A stretch of 64,000 bases of DNA from an uncultured Clostridia bacterium (lineage in GTDB: Bacteria > Bacillota > Clostridia > UBA1381): assembly GCA_947591315.1 (NCBI GenBank), contig CANQDD010000003.1:62001-126000 (forward strand). The letters run 5' to 3'. This document shows positions 16,041-25,031 of this stretch, piece by piece. The position numbers and the translations under genes are program-made. The notes beneath the pieces were generated by a model that was given only the letters and a program-made list of their open reading frames with translations, made no database searches and was not told the DNA's origin. The stretch's first letter is position 1. Every line of letters starts with the position of its first letter.

Positions 16041-18119
16041 TTATAAATATTTATTCTCAAACTTATCCCACGACATAGGCTTATCGAAGTAATATCCCTG
16101 AACCTCGTCGCAGCCGATTTCGCGAAGGGCGGTAAGCTCCTGCTCGTTTTCCACGCCCGCGGCGACGATACGGATATTCTCATTGTGGCATATCTGCATA
16201 ATGGACGTTGACAAAAGCTGTGTTTTCTTATCCGTTTCAATCTTATACACCATATCGCCGTCAAGCTTCAATATATCGAATTTCAACTCGGCAAACAGGT
16301 AAAGGTCGGCGTACTTTGAGCCGAAGTTGTCTATTGCCAGACGGAAGCCGCTCTTTTTAAGCTCACTAAGGATTTCCGCAATATCGGTAATGCCCCCTCT
16401 GTCATGGTTCTCGCTTACCTCGATGACGATAAGCTCCTTCGGAACATTGTAGTCGTACCATATTTCCATGATGTTTTCTATTATGTTCGGCTTTTCGAGC
16501 GTCGAGTGCGACATGTTGATAGACACAGGCAAAGCCTTCCTGCCCTTTTTGATCCAACCCGCAAGGTACTCGCACACGCGGCGGAACACGTACAGGTCGA
16601 GCAGATGTATCGTGTCGTTTTCTTCCATTTCGGGAATAAAATCCATCGGCGAAACTATCATGCCGTCCTCGCCGAAAAATCGAATAAACGCTTCGCTCCC
16701 GCACATTTCGTTCGTGACGGCTGAAAATCTCGGCTGGAACCATATAACGAACCTGTTGTCACGCATGAGGTTTTTGATACGCTCCGGCGTCGAAATGGCT
16801 ATGTAGCTGTCGTTGCGCACTCTGTAACGTCCGTACTGTCCCGTGTGACGGTAAAACGCCTTTTTGTCGCGGTACATATTTTCGTCAGCCGCCTTGACGA
16901 CCTCGTTTATGTCACCCGCGCTTTGAGAATAACGGTAACCGACGGCGATTTTGTGCTTGCTGTTGTCGTTTTGTCTGGCAAACTCGTCAATAAGCAAATT
17001 AAACGTTTCCTCGTCCGTGTTACGGCATATTACGGCGAACTCGTCGCCGCCTATTCTGTAGCAGTCGTACTTGCCGAACACGCTGCGTATGACGGCGGCA
17101 ATCTCTTTAATCGCGCTGTCACCCTCGCCGTGACCGTTTTTGTCGTTTATTTCCTTAAGACCGTTAAGATCCATGTAAACTACGCCGAAGTTTGTTTCAC
17201 CGTCCTGCGCCAGTATATCGCAGTCCTCGATGAACTTGTTGCGGTTGTATATGCCCGTGAGCGTGTCCACATAGCTTAGTCTGCGCAGCGCGTTTGACGC
17301 GCGGTCGCGCACGATAACGGTGGAAATAAACGCGGAAAGCGTGAGGAATATAGACTTTCCGTCGTCCATATTTCTGTTGGGCAGATTGTCCGCGCCTATA
17401 ACGCCGACAAATTCGCTGTCAACATATATCGGTGCGGCAATAAGGTTTTTTATGCCCATATGCTGCAAAAACAGATACCCTTCTGGGTACTCCTTTTTAA
17501 GCTCCCTTACATCGTTGATAACGGTGCTTGTATGGTTTTTGAACACATCGAGCATTTTAATTTTCTGCACTATTTCCGGAGACGAGCTGTTTTTGCCGCA
17601 CCAGCTATGTGTTTTAACCATAAATTCGTTTTCATACTTAAATAAGTAAACGTGCTCCGCTTCAAGAAAGTTTCCGGTAAGCTGAAGAATTTTGTCTATC
17701 GTATCGTCGAACGGCTTGTTGTCCTGCAGTTCCATTATACAGCTTACAATCAAATGCTCTCTGTTAAGGCGCACCCGATACTCCTTGCGCTCCTCTTCGG
17801 CGTCGGTAATATCGACCGCCGTTTCTACAATAATCTCACCGTCGCCGGTGTCCTCGCGCGAAGAGTAAACGGCGTAGGTCATGCCGTTTACGGCGCTGTA
17901 AATTCCGACCGTCACGTCGCCGCCCGTATATATTCTGTAAGGGCGCATATCGTGCCTGAGCGTCAGAATGCCGTTTAAGGTTTCGGTGCGTGTTTTGCCG
18001 ATGCTGTTACCCAAAAGCTCCTTTGCCGAATTATTCATATATATAATTTTATCGCTGTCCGCCTTGTACGCGTAGACAAGACCGGGAAATGCGTTCAGTA
18101 TTGTGTTTGTATCGAGCAT
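16041..18119 (-). CDS. PAS-GAF-GGDEF-EAL signalling protein, EAL probably inactive
   Basis: A 692-residue c-di-GMP-type sensor. The start is ATG at 18119 because GGAGGG lies 7 bases upstream; the longer frame has no RBS. It has a PAS-like segment (about 1-110), a GAF domain (about 125-280), a GGDEF domain (about 290-440) with intact GGDEF, and a C-terminal EAL domain (about 450-690). In the EAL domain the DDFGTG loop is DNFGSK and the AEGVE motif is AAGVE, so two metal-site positions are lost. It likely makes c-di-GMP while the EAL half senses it or is regulatory. No transmembrane segment is visible. Confidence 0.85.
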   Translation of the reverse strand: MLDTNTILNAFPGLVYAYKADSDKIIYMNNSAKELLGNSIGKTRTETLNGILTLRHDMRPYRIYTGGDVTVGIYSAVNGMTYAVYSSREDTGDGEIIVETAVDITDAEEERKEYRVRLNREHLIVSCIMELQDNKPFDDTIDKILQLTGNFLEAEHVYLFKYENEFMVKTHSWCGKNSSSPEIVQKIKMLDVFKNHTSTVINDVRELKKEYPEGYLFLQHMGIKNLIAAPIYVDSEFVGVIGADNLPNRNMDDGKSIFLTLSAFISTVIVRDRASNALRRLSYVDTLTGIYNRNKFIEDCDILAQDGETNFGVVYMDLNGLKEINDKNGHGEGDSAIKEIAAVIRSVFGKYDCYRIGGDEFAVICRNTDEETFNLLIDEFARQNDNSKHKIAVGYRYSQSAGDINEVVKAADENMYRDKKAFYRHTGQYGRYRVRNDSYIAISTPERIKNLMRDNRFVIWFQPRFSAVTNEMCGSEAFIRFFGEDGMIVSPMDFIPEMEENDTIHLLDLYVFRRVCEYLAGWIKKGRKALPVSINMSHSTLEKPNIIENIMEIWYDYNVPKELIVIEVSENHDRGGITDIAEILSELKKSGFRLAIDNFGSKYADLYLFAELKFDILKLDGDMVYKIETDKKTQLLSTSIMQICHNENIRIVAAGVENEQELTALREIGCDEVQGYYFDKPMSWDKFENKYL

Positions 18120-18259
18120 AGCTTTGCCCTCCGTAAGACCGTAATTTTTAAATAACATGGTCAATTTTATCATATTCGCGGGAGAATTTCAATATAAAAT
18201 ACAGTATTATCCGTATTTTTGACGTAATCAAATCCTATAAAAGAATATTTTGTTAAATA

Positions 18260-18288
18260 TTGACAATTTTTTGATTTTTAGTTATAAT
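18260..18288 (+). promoter_or_regulatory. Consensus sigma-A promoter for the small helical protein gene
   Basis: TTGACA, a 17-base spacer and TATAAT lie 35 bases before the start codon. Both hexamers are perfect consensus. Confidence 0.85.
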
Positions 18289-18322
18289 TTTATTATAAAA
18301 ATAATATAAGGAGGTAACAACA

Positions 18323-18643
18323 ATGGATTTAAACTCAATTAAAGAATCGGTTGAAAAGCTGGTACAGGACGAGGCTACGAAGGAACAGCTCAAGAAAGAT
18401 CCTATCCACACCATCGAGCAGACATTCGGCGTTGATTTACCCGACGAGCAGGTTCACGCTATCATAGGACACCTCAAGGAAAAAATTGGTGAAGGCGACT
18501 ATCTTGACAAGATCAAGGAAAAGTTCACAAGCGGCGAGATAGTTGAAAAGGTCAAGGACGAAGCCGAGGAAATCATCGAAAAGGTCAAGGAAGGCGGCAG
18601 CGGCATCGTTGACAAAATCAAGGGTATTTTCCATAAGGAATAA
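18323..18643 (+). CDS. Small helical, charged protein of unknown function
   Basis: A 106-residue protein with no signal peptide or membrane segment. The first half has a compact helical pattern with VDLPDEQVHAIIGHLKEKIG, and the second half is a heptad-like run of Lys/Glu repeats (EKVKDEAEEIIEKVKEG). A consensus promoter, RBS AAGGAGGT 8 bases upstream and a terminator 7 bases after its stop show that it is a real, single-gene and probably well-expressed unit. Family not recognised. Confidence 0.75.
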   Translation: MDLNSIKESVEKLVQDEATKEQLKKDPIHTIEQTFGVDLPDEQVHAIIGHLKEKIGEGDYLDKIKEKFTSGEIVEKVKDEAEEIIEKVKEGGSGIVDKIKGIFHKE

Positions 18644-18649
18644 GACAAT

Positions 18650-18677
18650 AAAAAAACGGTTCGGCTATATGTCGAAC
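18650..18677. terminator. Rho-independent terminator
   Basis: AAACGGTTCG and CGAACCGTTT flank a short loop, with A7 before and T6 after, so it can serve both the plus-strand gene and the minus-strand gene ending at 18743. Confidence 0.85.
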
Positions 18678-18742
18678 CGTTTTTTGTGGGGATGTGAAAA
18701 CACGGGAAGTATCGCAGACAATATCTCAGAACAAAATTTATT

Positions 18743-19795
18743 TTAGTTGACGTATTTCGATACATCATATGACTGGAATATTTTTTGTTTATTCATCTGT
18801 AAATACAACGCTTCTTTTGCAAGTTCCATGCCGTGCATGGAACCCTTACCATAAGAATCTCTTTTTATTTGTTCCCCATAACTTTCTAAATCCATAATCA
18901 TCTGTTTGGTAGTCATATCAAAGATAATCGTTGTTTCATCTCTGGTAGTACCGCCAAACGAATTTTGACCGGAGCTGTCAATAATTGCTGCCAATGCTTC
19001 ACCGCTATCATCCTCATTGTAATCCGAACGCTCATAATATCCGGCGTAAATAGAATATATTTTTGCGCTCGAAGGATTTTTAAAGCTTGCTATGTGTTTA
19101 TCAACCGCTGTTTGTATAAACTTTTCCAAAAGCTCCTGTTCCTTTTGTTTGATACGTTCGTCATTATATTCGTTATATTTTGTCCTAGCTGAATTATACA
19201 AGTCATCAATAATTGCAATATCTGCATCCGATATGGTATGATATGTTTTTGCATTTTCGCATTCCTGCATAGCTTCAAGGTACAATCCGTCGTTAATAAA
19301 GCCTTTTATTTGATTTACATTTGCGGAAATGTCCTCATATGAAATGGGGGCAACTTCACCTGCGTCGGACGATGTAATAGTTACCGTTCTTGTATCGCCG
19401 TTCCAGTCAACATTTGTATTATATGCTTCCGAAATCGCTCTTACCGGCACGAGCGTCCGACCATCCACAACACACGCGGGACTGTCAAGAGTTACCTCAT
19501 TGTCGTTTACGTACATTATACTGCTGTCAACAGTCATTTTTATTGATGTGCCGTCTTTTTCCGAAGTAATTGTACGAGTTGCTTCGTCCCAGTTAACGCT
19601 TGCGCCGAGAGCTTCAAATATAGCACGCAAGGGAACCATTGTTCTTTCGTTGATTATCTGCGGCGGAACGTCAAATTCCAGTGGCTGACCTCCACTAAAC
19701 TTAACTGTTATTGCATCATCTGCCATTACTGAAATCTGCGTCAATGACAATAAAATTGATAATACAATAGTAATAATTAAAAATTTCTTTTTCAT
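18743..19795 (-). CDS. Secreted stalk-domain protein with unknown C-terminal region
   Basis: A 350-residue exported protein: signal peptide (1-25) and two stalk (copper amine oxidase N-terminal) repeats at about 30-145, with RTMVPLRAIFEALG and RTLVPVRAISEAY. A 50-residue charged helical stretch follows (about 175-235), then a C-terminal domain of about 120 residues (HIASFKNPSSAKIYSIYAG) that I do not recognise. Base composition is more AT-rich than the flanking housekeeping genes, as in the next two small genes, hinting at acquisition. The position of stalk domains suggests display at the cell surface. Confidence 0.7.
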   Translation of the reverse strand: MKKKFLIITIVLSILLSLTQISVMADDAITVKFSGGQPLEFDVPPQIINERTMVPLRAIFEALGASVNWDEATRTITSEKDGTSIKMTVDSSIMYVNDNEVTLDSPACVVDGRTLVPVRAISEAYNTNVDWNGDTRTVTITSSDAGEVAPISYEDISANVNQIKGFINDGLYLEAMQECENAKTYHTISDADIAIIDDLYNSARTKYNEYNDERIKQKEQELLEKFIQTAVDKHIASFKNPSSAKIYSIYAGYYERSDYNEDDSGEALAAIIDSSGQNSFGGTTRDETTIIFDMTTKQMIMDLESYGEQIKRDSYGKGSMHGMELAKEALYLQMNKQKIFQSYDVSKYVN

Positions 19796-19813
19796 TTTAC
19801 TGCATCCTTTCTT

Positions 19814-20044
19814 TTAATTTCTGTTAATGTATTGGTTTGACTGTCTTGCGGCTCTTTGCACTCGTTCAATGCCTAGGTCGTTTTCTTCTATTATTTTCCT
19901 AAACTTTGTTCCCAGAGGACCGCGATAATTCCCCATTTCTGCCCATGGATCAGGCTCAAAAAGATCTTTTAATTCAAATGCTTGATTTGCAGGCATTTGC
20001 TTTGCTTTTTCCAAAGCAAAATTTAATAATGAATCATAATTCAT
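19814..20044 (-). CDS. DUF1413-like small protein
   Basis: A 76-residue protein. The start is ATG at 20044 with GGGGGAA upstream. The central pattern (AKQMPANQAFELKDLF, a tryptophan, then GTKFRKIIEEN) resembles DUF1413 proteins found in mobile and plasmid regions. It diverges from an XRE regulator with which it shares a short control region containing direct repeats; the pair may be a small regulated accessory locus. Family call is tentative. Confidence 0.55.
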   Translation of the reverse strand: MNYDSLLNFALEKAKQMPANQAFELKDLFEPDPWAEMGNYRGPLGTKFRKIIEENDLGIERVQRAARQSNQYINRN

Positions 20045-20073
20045 ATATATTCCCCCAATACTTATTGTAATTA

Positions 20074-20129
20074 CCAATATAATTATAGCATAAACCAATC
20101 ATAAAGTCAAGAATATCCAATATAATTAT
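20074..20129. promoter_or_regulatory. Divergent control region: direct repeats and a minus-strand promoter
   Basis: CCAATATAATTAT occurs at 20074-20086 and again at 20117-20129. On the minus strand TTGACT (20110-20105) and TATAAT (20087-20082) with a 17-base spacer form the promoter of the DUF1413-like gene; the first repeat covers its -10. Related CAAT/ATTG segments flank both sides. The likely binder is the XRE protein encoded at 20161-20487. Confidence 0.6.
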
Positions 20130-20160
20130 TTGTATAAGCAATATTATTGGGAGGATAGTC

Positions 20161-20487
20161 ATGAATAGAATAGCGGAGTTAAGAAAAGAAAAACATTTAA
20201 ACCAAATCGGGCTTGCCATGAAATTAAATATATCACAGTATATGGTAAGTTCATACGAAACAGGCAGACATCAGCCGACAATGGATATGCTGATAGAATT
20301 GGCTGATTTTTTTAATGTTTCTATTGATTATTTAGTGGGAAAAAGCGAAGTGCGCTATCCTGCCGATATTTTCCTTAATAATAATATATCAAAGAAAGAA
20401 CTGGCATTATTAAATATATTCCGAACATTAACGAAAGAAAAACAAGAGCAGGCAATAGGTGTTTTGTTCACACTGCAGAATCTATAA
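20161..20487 (+). CDS. XRE-family helix-turn-helix regulator
   Basis: A 108-residue repressor-type protein. The helix-turn-helix occupies residues 1-60 (LRKEKHLNQIGLAMKLNISQYMVSSYETGRHQP). The remainder is a short helical tail with RTLTKEKQEQAIGVL. It is divergently transcribed from the DUF1413-like gene and probably autoregulates through the direct repeats between them. RBS GGGAGGA. Confidence 0.9.
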   Translation: MNRIAELRKEKHLNQIGLAMKLNISQYMVSSYETGRHQPTMDMLIELADFFNVSIDYLVGKSEVRYPADIFLNNNISKKELALLNIFRTLTKEKQEQAIGVLFTLQNL

Positions 20488-20512
20488 AAGAAGTATTCCG
20501 ACATATAAACAT

Positions 20513-20580
20513 GGGGTAAACCGCATTTTACCCCGCAATACACACACAAAAAAATCCCGCTTATACAAGCGGGATTTTAT
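20513..20580. terminator. Hairpin plus bidirectional terminator
   Basis: A stem GGGGTAAA/TTTACCCC (20513-20534) is followed by AATCCCGCTT/AAGCGGGATT (20553-20577) with A-rich and T-rich flanks. The second stem can end both the XRE gene and the convergent stalk gene. Confidence 0.8.
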
Positions 20581-20587
20581 ATCCTTT

Positions 20588-21049
20588 TTACTCCGTCTTT
20601 TCCATATCCTTTGTGATTGTAACGGTTCTCGTGTTTTCGTCCCAGTCCACCTGACTGTGCATACCCTCGGAAACGGCTCTTACAGGAACGACCGTTCTGT
20701 CATTCACAAGCCTTGCAGGAACGTCAAGCTCCACCGGCGTTTCGCCGACAAATATTGTCGCGGAGTCTACCTGCATGGTTATGCTTACGTCGCTTATAGG
20801 ATCGTATGAAACAACCGTTTTTGTATCTTGATCCCAGTTTATATACGCGCCGAGCGCTTCAAAAATCGCGCGCATAGGTACAAGCGTGCGTCCCTCCTCA
20901 ATATACGGCTGCGTGTCGCCTTCGGGTATGACGAGAGCCTCTCCGTTTATTATAACCGTTACGGGTTCGTCGTCCGCAGCCGCGGGCAATGAAGCCGCGC
21001 CGAGTACGGTCATTGCCGCAGCCGTCAGCGCTATAATCTTTTTATTCAT
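20588..21049 (-). CDS. Small secreted stalk-domain protein
   Basis: A 153-residue protein consisting of a signal peptide (1-24) and one copper amine oxidase N-terminal (stalk) domain: RTLVPMRAIFEALG, a beta segment, then RTVVPVRAVSEGM and a closing RTVTI strand. The start ATG at 21049 follows GGAGGT by 9 bases; upstream in-frame starts lack an RBS. No enzymatic domain is attached, so it is either a minimal surface module or an adaptor. Confidence 0.82.
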   Translation of the reverse strand: MNKKIIALTAAAMTVLGAASLPAAADDEPVTVIINGEALVIPEGDTQPYIEEGRTLVPMRAIFEALGAYINWDQDTKTVVSYDPISDVSITMQVDSATIFVGETPVELDVPARLVNDRTVVPVRAVSEGMHSQVDWDENTRTVTITKDMEKTE

Positions 21050-21149
21050 ACGTATTACCTCCATAAACAATTTCACTTACAGTAAGTATACCACACTGTA
21101 ATGAATTTTTCAACAATATTTTTTCATAAGGGAAAATTAAGTAAAATAC

Positions 21150-21240
21150 TTGACAACACGGGAAAAGTGATATATAATATCTGGGTTCGCAAACTGCGGA
21201 CAATCCTTGCCTGCAAATGGTTTTGCAGGACTAATGTCCA
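21150..21240 (+). promoter_or_regulatory. rpsF promoter and structured leader
   Basis: TTGACA (21150-21155), 17 bases and TATAAT (21173-21178) form a consensus promoter. The leader then folds into an outer stem GGACA/TGTCC (21198-21202 with 21235-21239) and an inner 8-base stem CCTGCAAA/TTTGCAGG with internal loops, ending just before the RBS. Position and form fit an S6:S18 autoregulatory leader, as reported upstream of rpsF in many bacteria. Confidence 0.6.
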
Positions 21241-21256
21241 TAAGGAGGTGCAGAAA

Positions 21257-21559
21257 ATGGCTGAAAAAATCATGAACAGCTATGAAACAATCTTTATCAT
21301 TGACGCAACTCTCGACGAGGAGAACGTAACGGCGCTTAAGGATAAGTTTACATCGCTTATCGAGGCGAACGGCGAGCTTGAATCCGTTGACGAGTGGGGT
21401 AAGAGACGACTCGCTTACGAAATCAATGACAGAACAGAGGGTTTCTACTATCTTGTAAACTTCAAGGCTGAACCGGAATTTCCGAAGGAGCTTGAAAGAC
21501 AGTACAGGATCACAGACGGAATACTCAGGACGATCATTGTAAGAAAAGACGAGGAATAA
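21257..21559 (+). CDS. rpsF: Ribosomal protein S6
   Basis: A 100-residue S6 of the 30S subunit, which binds S18 and 16S rRNA. It has the typical YETIFIIDATLDEE opening and the WGKRRLAYEINDRTEGFYYLVNF core. The start is ATG 21257 behind AAGGAGGT. It heads the conserved rpsF-ssb-rpsR operon. Confidence 0.97.
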   Translation: MAEKIMNSYETIFIIDATLDEENVTALKDKFTSLIEANGELESVDEWGKRRLAYEINDRTEGFYYLVNFKAEPEFPKELERQYRITDGILRTIIVRKDEE

Positions 21560-21586
21560 GTCAAAGGCGAGAAAGCGGTGTAAGGA

Positions 21587-22063
21587 ATGAACAAAGTAAT
21601 TTTAATGGGACGTCTTACCCGTGACGTCGAAATGCGTCAGACGCCGAGCGGAGTTTCGCTCGCGAGATTTTCAATCGCCGTAAACAGACGTTTCGCAGGC
21701 AAAGACGGTCAGCAGCAGGCTGATTTTATAAACTGCGTGGCGTGGAGGCAGACGGGCGAGTTTATCGCGAGATATTTCCGCAAGGGCAGCATGATTGCCG
21801 TAGTCGGCAGCCTGCAGTCGAGAAGCTGGGACGGTCAGGACGGTAAGAGACAGTATTCCACCGAGGTACAGGTGGACGAGGCGTACTTTACCGGTTCAAA
21901 AGCCGAAACGGGTACAACGGGCGGCAGCTACAGCGGCAACCAGGGCGGCTACAATCAAAGTGCGCCGCAGAATAACGCGCCGAGCGCGCCGGATTTCGGC
22001 GACGACTTTAACATGGACGGATTTTCCGACCTTGACGGCAGCGAGGACGATCTGCCGTTCTAA
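21587..22063 (+). CDS. ssb: Single-stranded DNA-binding protein
   Basis: A 158-residue SSB. The OB fold covers residues 1-105 (NKVILMGRLTRDVEMR, FINCVAWRQTGEFIARYFRKGS). A Gly/Asn/Gln-rich linker follows and the acidic C-terminal tip DDLPF recruits partner proteins. It sits between rpsF and rpsR as is usual in Firmicutes. Confidence 0.97.
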   Translation: MNKVILMGRLTRDVEMRQTPSGVSLARFSIAVNRRFAGKDGQQQADFINCVAWRQTGEFIARYFRKGSMIAVVGSLQSRSWDGQDGKRQYSTEVQVDEAYFTGSKAETGTTGGSYSGNQGGYNQSAPQNNAPSAPDFGDDFNMDGFSDLDGSEDDLPF

Positions 22064-22096
22064 CCCCGCATAAAATTTGATAAGGAGGAAACACAG

Positions 22097-22342
22097 ATGG
22101 CTGAAAGAAGTGAAAGACCTCAGAGAACAAGACGACCGAAGAAAAAGGTCTGCATGTTCTGTGTGGATAAGGTAGAGCATATCGATTACAAGGACACAGC
22201 AAAGCTCCGCAGATACGTTACGGAAAGAGGAAAGATTGTTCCCCGCCGTATCAGCGGTAACTGTGCGAAGCATCAGAGACAGCTCACCACAGCTATAAAG
22301 AGAGCGAGAATTATTGCGCTTCTCCCGTTCGTAGCTGAATAA
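22097..22342 (+). CDS. rpsR: Ribosomal protein S18
   Basis: An 81-residue S18. It retains cysteines (VCMFC plus a later NCAKHQ), the zinc-type version. The C-terminal core [20 protein letters not shown] is characteristic. Last gene of the rpsF operon; a terminator follows. Confidence 0.97.
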   Translation: MAERSERPQRTRRPKKKVCMFCVDKVEHIDYKDTAKLRRYVTERGKIVPRRISGNCAKHQRQLTTAIKRARIIALLPFVAE

Positions 22343-22351
22343 TTTTGAACT

Positions 22352-22388
22352 TAATCCCCCGGATATGCAAATCCGAGGGGATTTTTGT
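22352..22388 (+). terminator. Terminator of the rpsF-ssb-rpsR operon
   Basis: AATCCCCCGGAT and ATCCGAGGGGATT form a long stem followed by T5. Confidence 0.88.
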
Positions 22389-22448
22389 ATACGCCGCTTC
22401 CACGCCCGTGCGGGCGGTAGCACGAAGCATTACGGAGGTTTGTTGAAT

Positions 22449-22907
22449 ATGATAAGGGTTATGATGATATGCTACGGCAATATATGCCGCAGTCCGATGG
22501 CGGAGTTCCTCCTGCGCGACATGGTGCAGAAGCGCGGTATCGGCGATAAATTTTACATAGCGTCCGCCGCCACGAGTACCGAGGAAATCGGTAACGGCGT
22601 GCATTACGGCACACGTAAAAAACTTGCGGAACACGGCATATCGACTGACGGCAAGACGGCGGTGCAGCTTAAACGCTCCGACGCGGACAATTACGACTAT
22701 TTTATCGGTATGGACGCGCAGAACATACGCGCCATAACGCGCATACTCGGCGAGGGGCACAAAGACAAGATTTTCCGTCTGCTCGATTTCTCCGACAACC
22801 CGCGCGACATAGCCGATCCGTGGTACACGCACAATTTCGACGTTACATACGATGATATTGTCGAGGGCTGCGAGGCTTTTCTTAAATATATAAATGATTT
22901 TTCGTAA
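22449..22907 (+). CDS. Low-molecular-weight protein tyrosine phosphatase
   Basis: A 152-residue phosphatase. I start at ATG 22449, 10 bases after GGAGG; the longer open frame has no RBS. The P-loop is CYGNICRS (Cys8 nucleophile, Arg14) and the general acid lies in DPWY near residue 118. LMW-PTPs dephosphorylate tyrosine (or arginine) phosphates and often regulate exopolysaccharide or stress pathways. It is between the rpsF operon and lysS, with no dedicated partner kinase nearby. Confidence 0.92.
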   Translation: MIRVMMICYGNICRSPMAEFLLRDMVQKRGIGDKFYIASAATSTEEIGNGVHYGTRKKLAEHGISTDGKTAVQLKRSDADNYDYFIGMDAQNIRAITRILGEGHKDKIFRLLDFSDNPRDIADPWYTHNFDVTYDDIVEGCEAFLKYINDFS

Positions 22908-22913
22908 AAAACA

Positions 22914-22942
22914 TTGTCAAACGGACGAAAATGGTATATAAT
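22914..22942 (+). promoter_or_regulatory. Sigma-A promoter of lysS
   Basis: TTGTCA, 17-base spacer, TATAAT, about 50 bases before the lysS ATG. No T-box features were seen in the short leader. Confidence 0.75.
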
Positions 22943-22994
22943 GTTTCAGTCTGTAGATTAAAATCAGAATAAAACCGAGGAGGATTTTTAATAA

Positions 22995-24545
22995 ATGGAT
23001 AACACGGAAAATACAAAGGAATTGTCGGCTCTCTTACAGGTGCGCCGCGACAAGTTCGCGGAGCTGCAAAGCGAGGGCAGAGATCCGTTCCAGATTACGA
23101 AATTTAACCGCACTCACACGTCCGGCGAGCTTAAGAACGGCGCGCGCGAGGAGCAGCGCGAGCTGACAAAGCGCGGCTCGGACGAGGTCGAGATAATCAC
23201 CGCGAAAATTTCAAAATACGACGGTCAGCAGGTGTCGGTCGCGGGCAGAATTATGTCCAAGCGCGGCATGGGTAAGGTAGGATTTGTCCACATCGCGGAC
23301 ATTGACGGGCAAATTCAGCTTTTCGTCAAGAAGGATATTCTCGGCGAGGACGAGTATAATCGTTTTAAGAAGCTCGACATCGGCGATATAGTGGGCGCGC
23401 ACGGCGAGGTGTTCACCACTCAGACCGGCGAAATTTCGATAAGGGTTGACGAGATAACGCTGCTCACAAAATCGCTCCAGCCGCTGCCGGAGAAGTTCCA
23501 CGGTATGACCGATACCGATTTGCGCTATCGTCAGCGCTATATCGACCTCATTATGAACGAGGACGTGAAAAAGACGTTTATGAACCGCTCGAAGATAATC
23601 GCGTCGATCCGCTCGTATCTGAACGGGCTGGGCTTTCTTGAGGTCGAAACGCCGATGCTCGTGTCAAACGCGGGCGGCGCGGCGGCAAGACCGTTTGAAA
23701 CGCACTTTAACGCGCTCGACGAGGACTTTAAGCTTCGTATTTCGCTGGAGCTGTACTTAAAGCGCCTCATCGTGGGCGGCTTCGAGAAGGTTTACGAGAT
23801 AGGCAGAGTGTTCAGAAACGAGGGTCTCGACACGCGCCACAACCCCGAATTCACGCTGATGGAGCTGTATCAGGCGTACACGGATTATCACGGCATGATG
23901 GATCTCACCGAGAATATGTACCGCCACGTCGCGCAGGAGGTGCTCGGCACGACGAAGATAACGTATAACGGCGTGGAAATGGACCTCGGCAAGCCGTTTG
24001 AGCGTATTACAATGGTTGACGCGGTGAAGAAGTATTCGGGCGTTGACTTTAACGAGATACACACGCTCGACGAGGCTCGCGCGGCTGCGGACGAGCATCA
24101 TGTGGAGTACGAGAAGCGTCACAAGAAGGGCGATATTTTGAACCTTTTCTTCGAGCATTTCGCCGAGGAGCACATGATCCAGCCGACATTCGTAATGGAT
24201 CACCCGATAGAGATCTCGCCGCTCACAAAGAAAAAGCCGGACAACCCGGAATATGTGGAGCGTTTCGAGTTTTTCATGAACGGCTGGGAAATGGCGAACG
24301 CGTACTCGGAGCTTAACGACCCGATAGACCAGCGCGAGCGGTTCAAGGCGCAGGAGGAGCAGCTGGCGCAGGGCGACGAGGAAGCAAACACCACCGACGA
24401 AGATTTCATGCGCGCGCTTGAGATAGGCATGCCGCCTACCGGCGGTATCGGGTTTGGAATCGACAGAATGTGTATGCTCCTGACCGATTCGCCGGCAATA
24501 CGCGATGTATTGCTGTTCCCCACGATGAAGCCATTATCCGAATAA
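22995..24545 (+). CDS. lysS: Lysyl-tRNA synthetase, class II
   Basis: A 516-residue class II LysRS that charges tRNA-Lys. It has the anticodon-binding OB fold (about 70-170), motif 2 in the segment [11 protein letters not shown] with [14 protein letters not shown], and motif 3 in [13 protein letters not shown]. The 3' end encodes FPTMKPLSE and serves as the attachment site of the integrated element that follows: an almost identical copy of the last 30 coding bases is found at 33865. The gene remains intact after integration. Confidence 0.97.
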   Translation: MDNTENTKELSALLQVRRDKFAELQSEGRDPFQITKFNRTHTSGELKNGAREEQRELTKRGSDEVEIITAKISKYDGQQVSVAGRIMSKRGMGKVGFVHIADIDGQIQLFVKKDILGEDEYNRFKKLDIGDIVGAHGEVFTTQTGEISIRVDEITLLTKSLQPLPEKFHGMTDTDLRYRQRYIDLIMNEDVKKTFMNRSKIIASIRSYLNGLGFLEVETPMLVSNAGGAAARPFETHFNALDEDFKLRISLELYLKRLIVGGFEKVYEIGRVFRNEGLDTRHNPEFTLMELYQAYTDYHGMMDLTENMYRHVAQEVLGTTKITYNGVEMDLGKPFERITMVDAVKKYSGVDFNEIHTLDEARAAADEHHVEYEKRHKKGDILNLFFEHFAEEHMIQPTFVMDHPIEISPLTKKKPDNPEYVERFEFFMNGWEMANAYSELNDPIDQRERFKAQEEQLAQGDEEANTTDEDFMRALEIGMPPTGGIGFGIDRMCMLLTDSPAIRDVLLFPTMKPLSE

Positions 24546-24554
24546 ACGGCATAA
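24514..24554 (+). other. Left attachment site (attL) in the lysS 3' end
   Basis: The core begins TGTTCCC and ends GGCATAA; 36 of about 41 positions match the copy at 33865. Just outside the core, inside the element, the 10-mer TTACGACCAA occurs twice (about 24589-24610), a plausible integrase arm-binding repeat. Confidence 0.72.
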
Positions 24555-24631
24555 AACAAGGCTTTACAAGGCTTGCAAGCCTAAATTTACGACCAACTTA
24601 CGACCAAATAAAGAGAACACGCTAAAAAGAT

Positions 24632-24668
24632 AAATCCCCCTTAAGGAAATAAGCCTTAAGGGGGATAT
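24632..24668. terminator. Strong symmetric terminator
   Basis: ATCCCCCTTAAGG and CCTTAAGGGGGAT form a perfect 13-base stem around a 7-base loop, between lysS and the convergent NPCBM fragment. Confidence 0.82.
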
Positions 24669-24680
24669 TTAACTTATTGT

Positions 24681-25031
24681 TTATTCTGCAAGAAAGCTCG
24701 CGTCGTACAGAGCAAGATTATTCTCTGTTATTTTTATTTCAAGATTTACTACACCTTTCAGATTTACATCAATGTCGATTGGATCTTCTGTTTGTTTTAA
24801 GTCATAATTTGCAATTTCTGTTTTTGTGCCATCATTTTCTACACTGTAAAATATAATATTACCTTCTTTTTGTGAGCCAACGGCTGTATAAGGATATACG
24901 ACCTTTCCAATAAATCTGCTATAGTTATTGTTAAGGACATATAAATTAGAGCAATATTCAAAGCCTGATGACGAGGTCCATACGGTAGTTCCTAGCATAA
25001 GATTGTTACATTGAATTTCCTTGTCTTTCAT
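24681..25031 (-). pseudogene. NPCBM-domain fragment (5'-truncated secreted protein)
   Basis: A 116-residue frame whose body matches the NPCBM/NEW2 carbohydrate-binding module seen at the ends of glycosidases (SRFIGKVVYPYTAVGSQKEG, IFYSVENDG, and the closing LYDASFLAE). It lacks the signal peptide and any catalytic part that such secreted proteins have. Its upstream edge coincides with the start of the 200-base direct repeat at 25025, which suggests recombination cut the gene. No good RBS precedes the ATG. It is probably a remnant. Confidence 0.6.
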
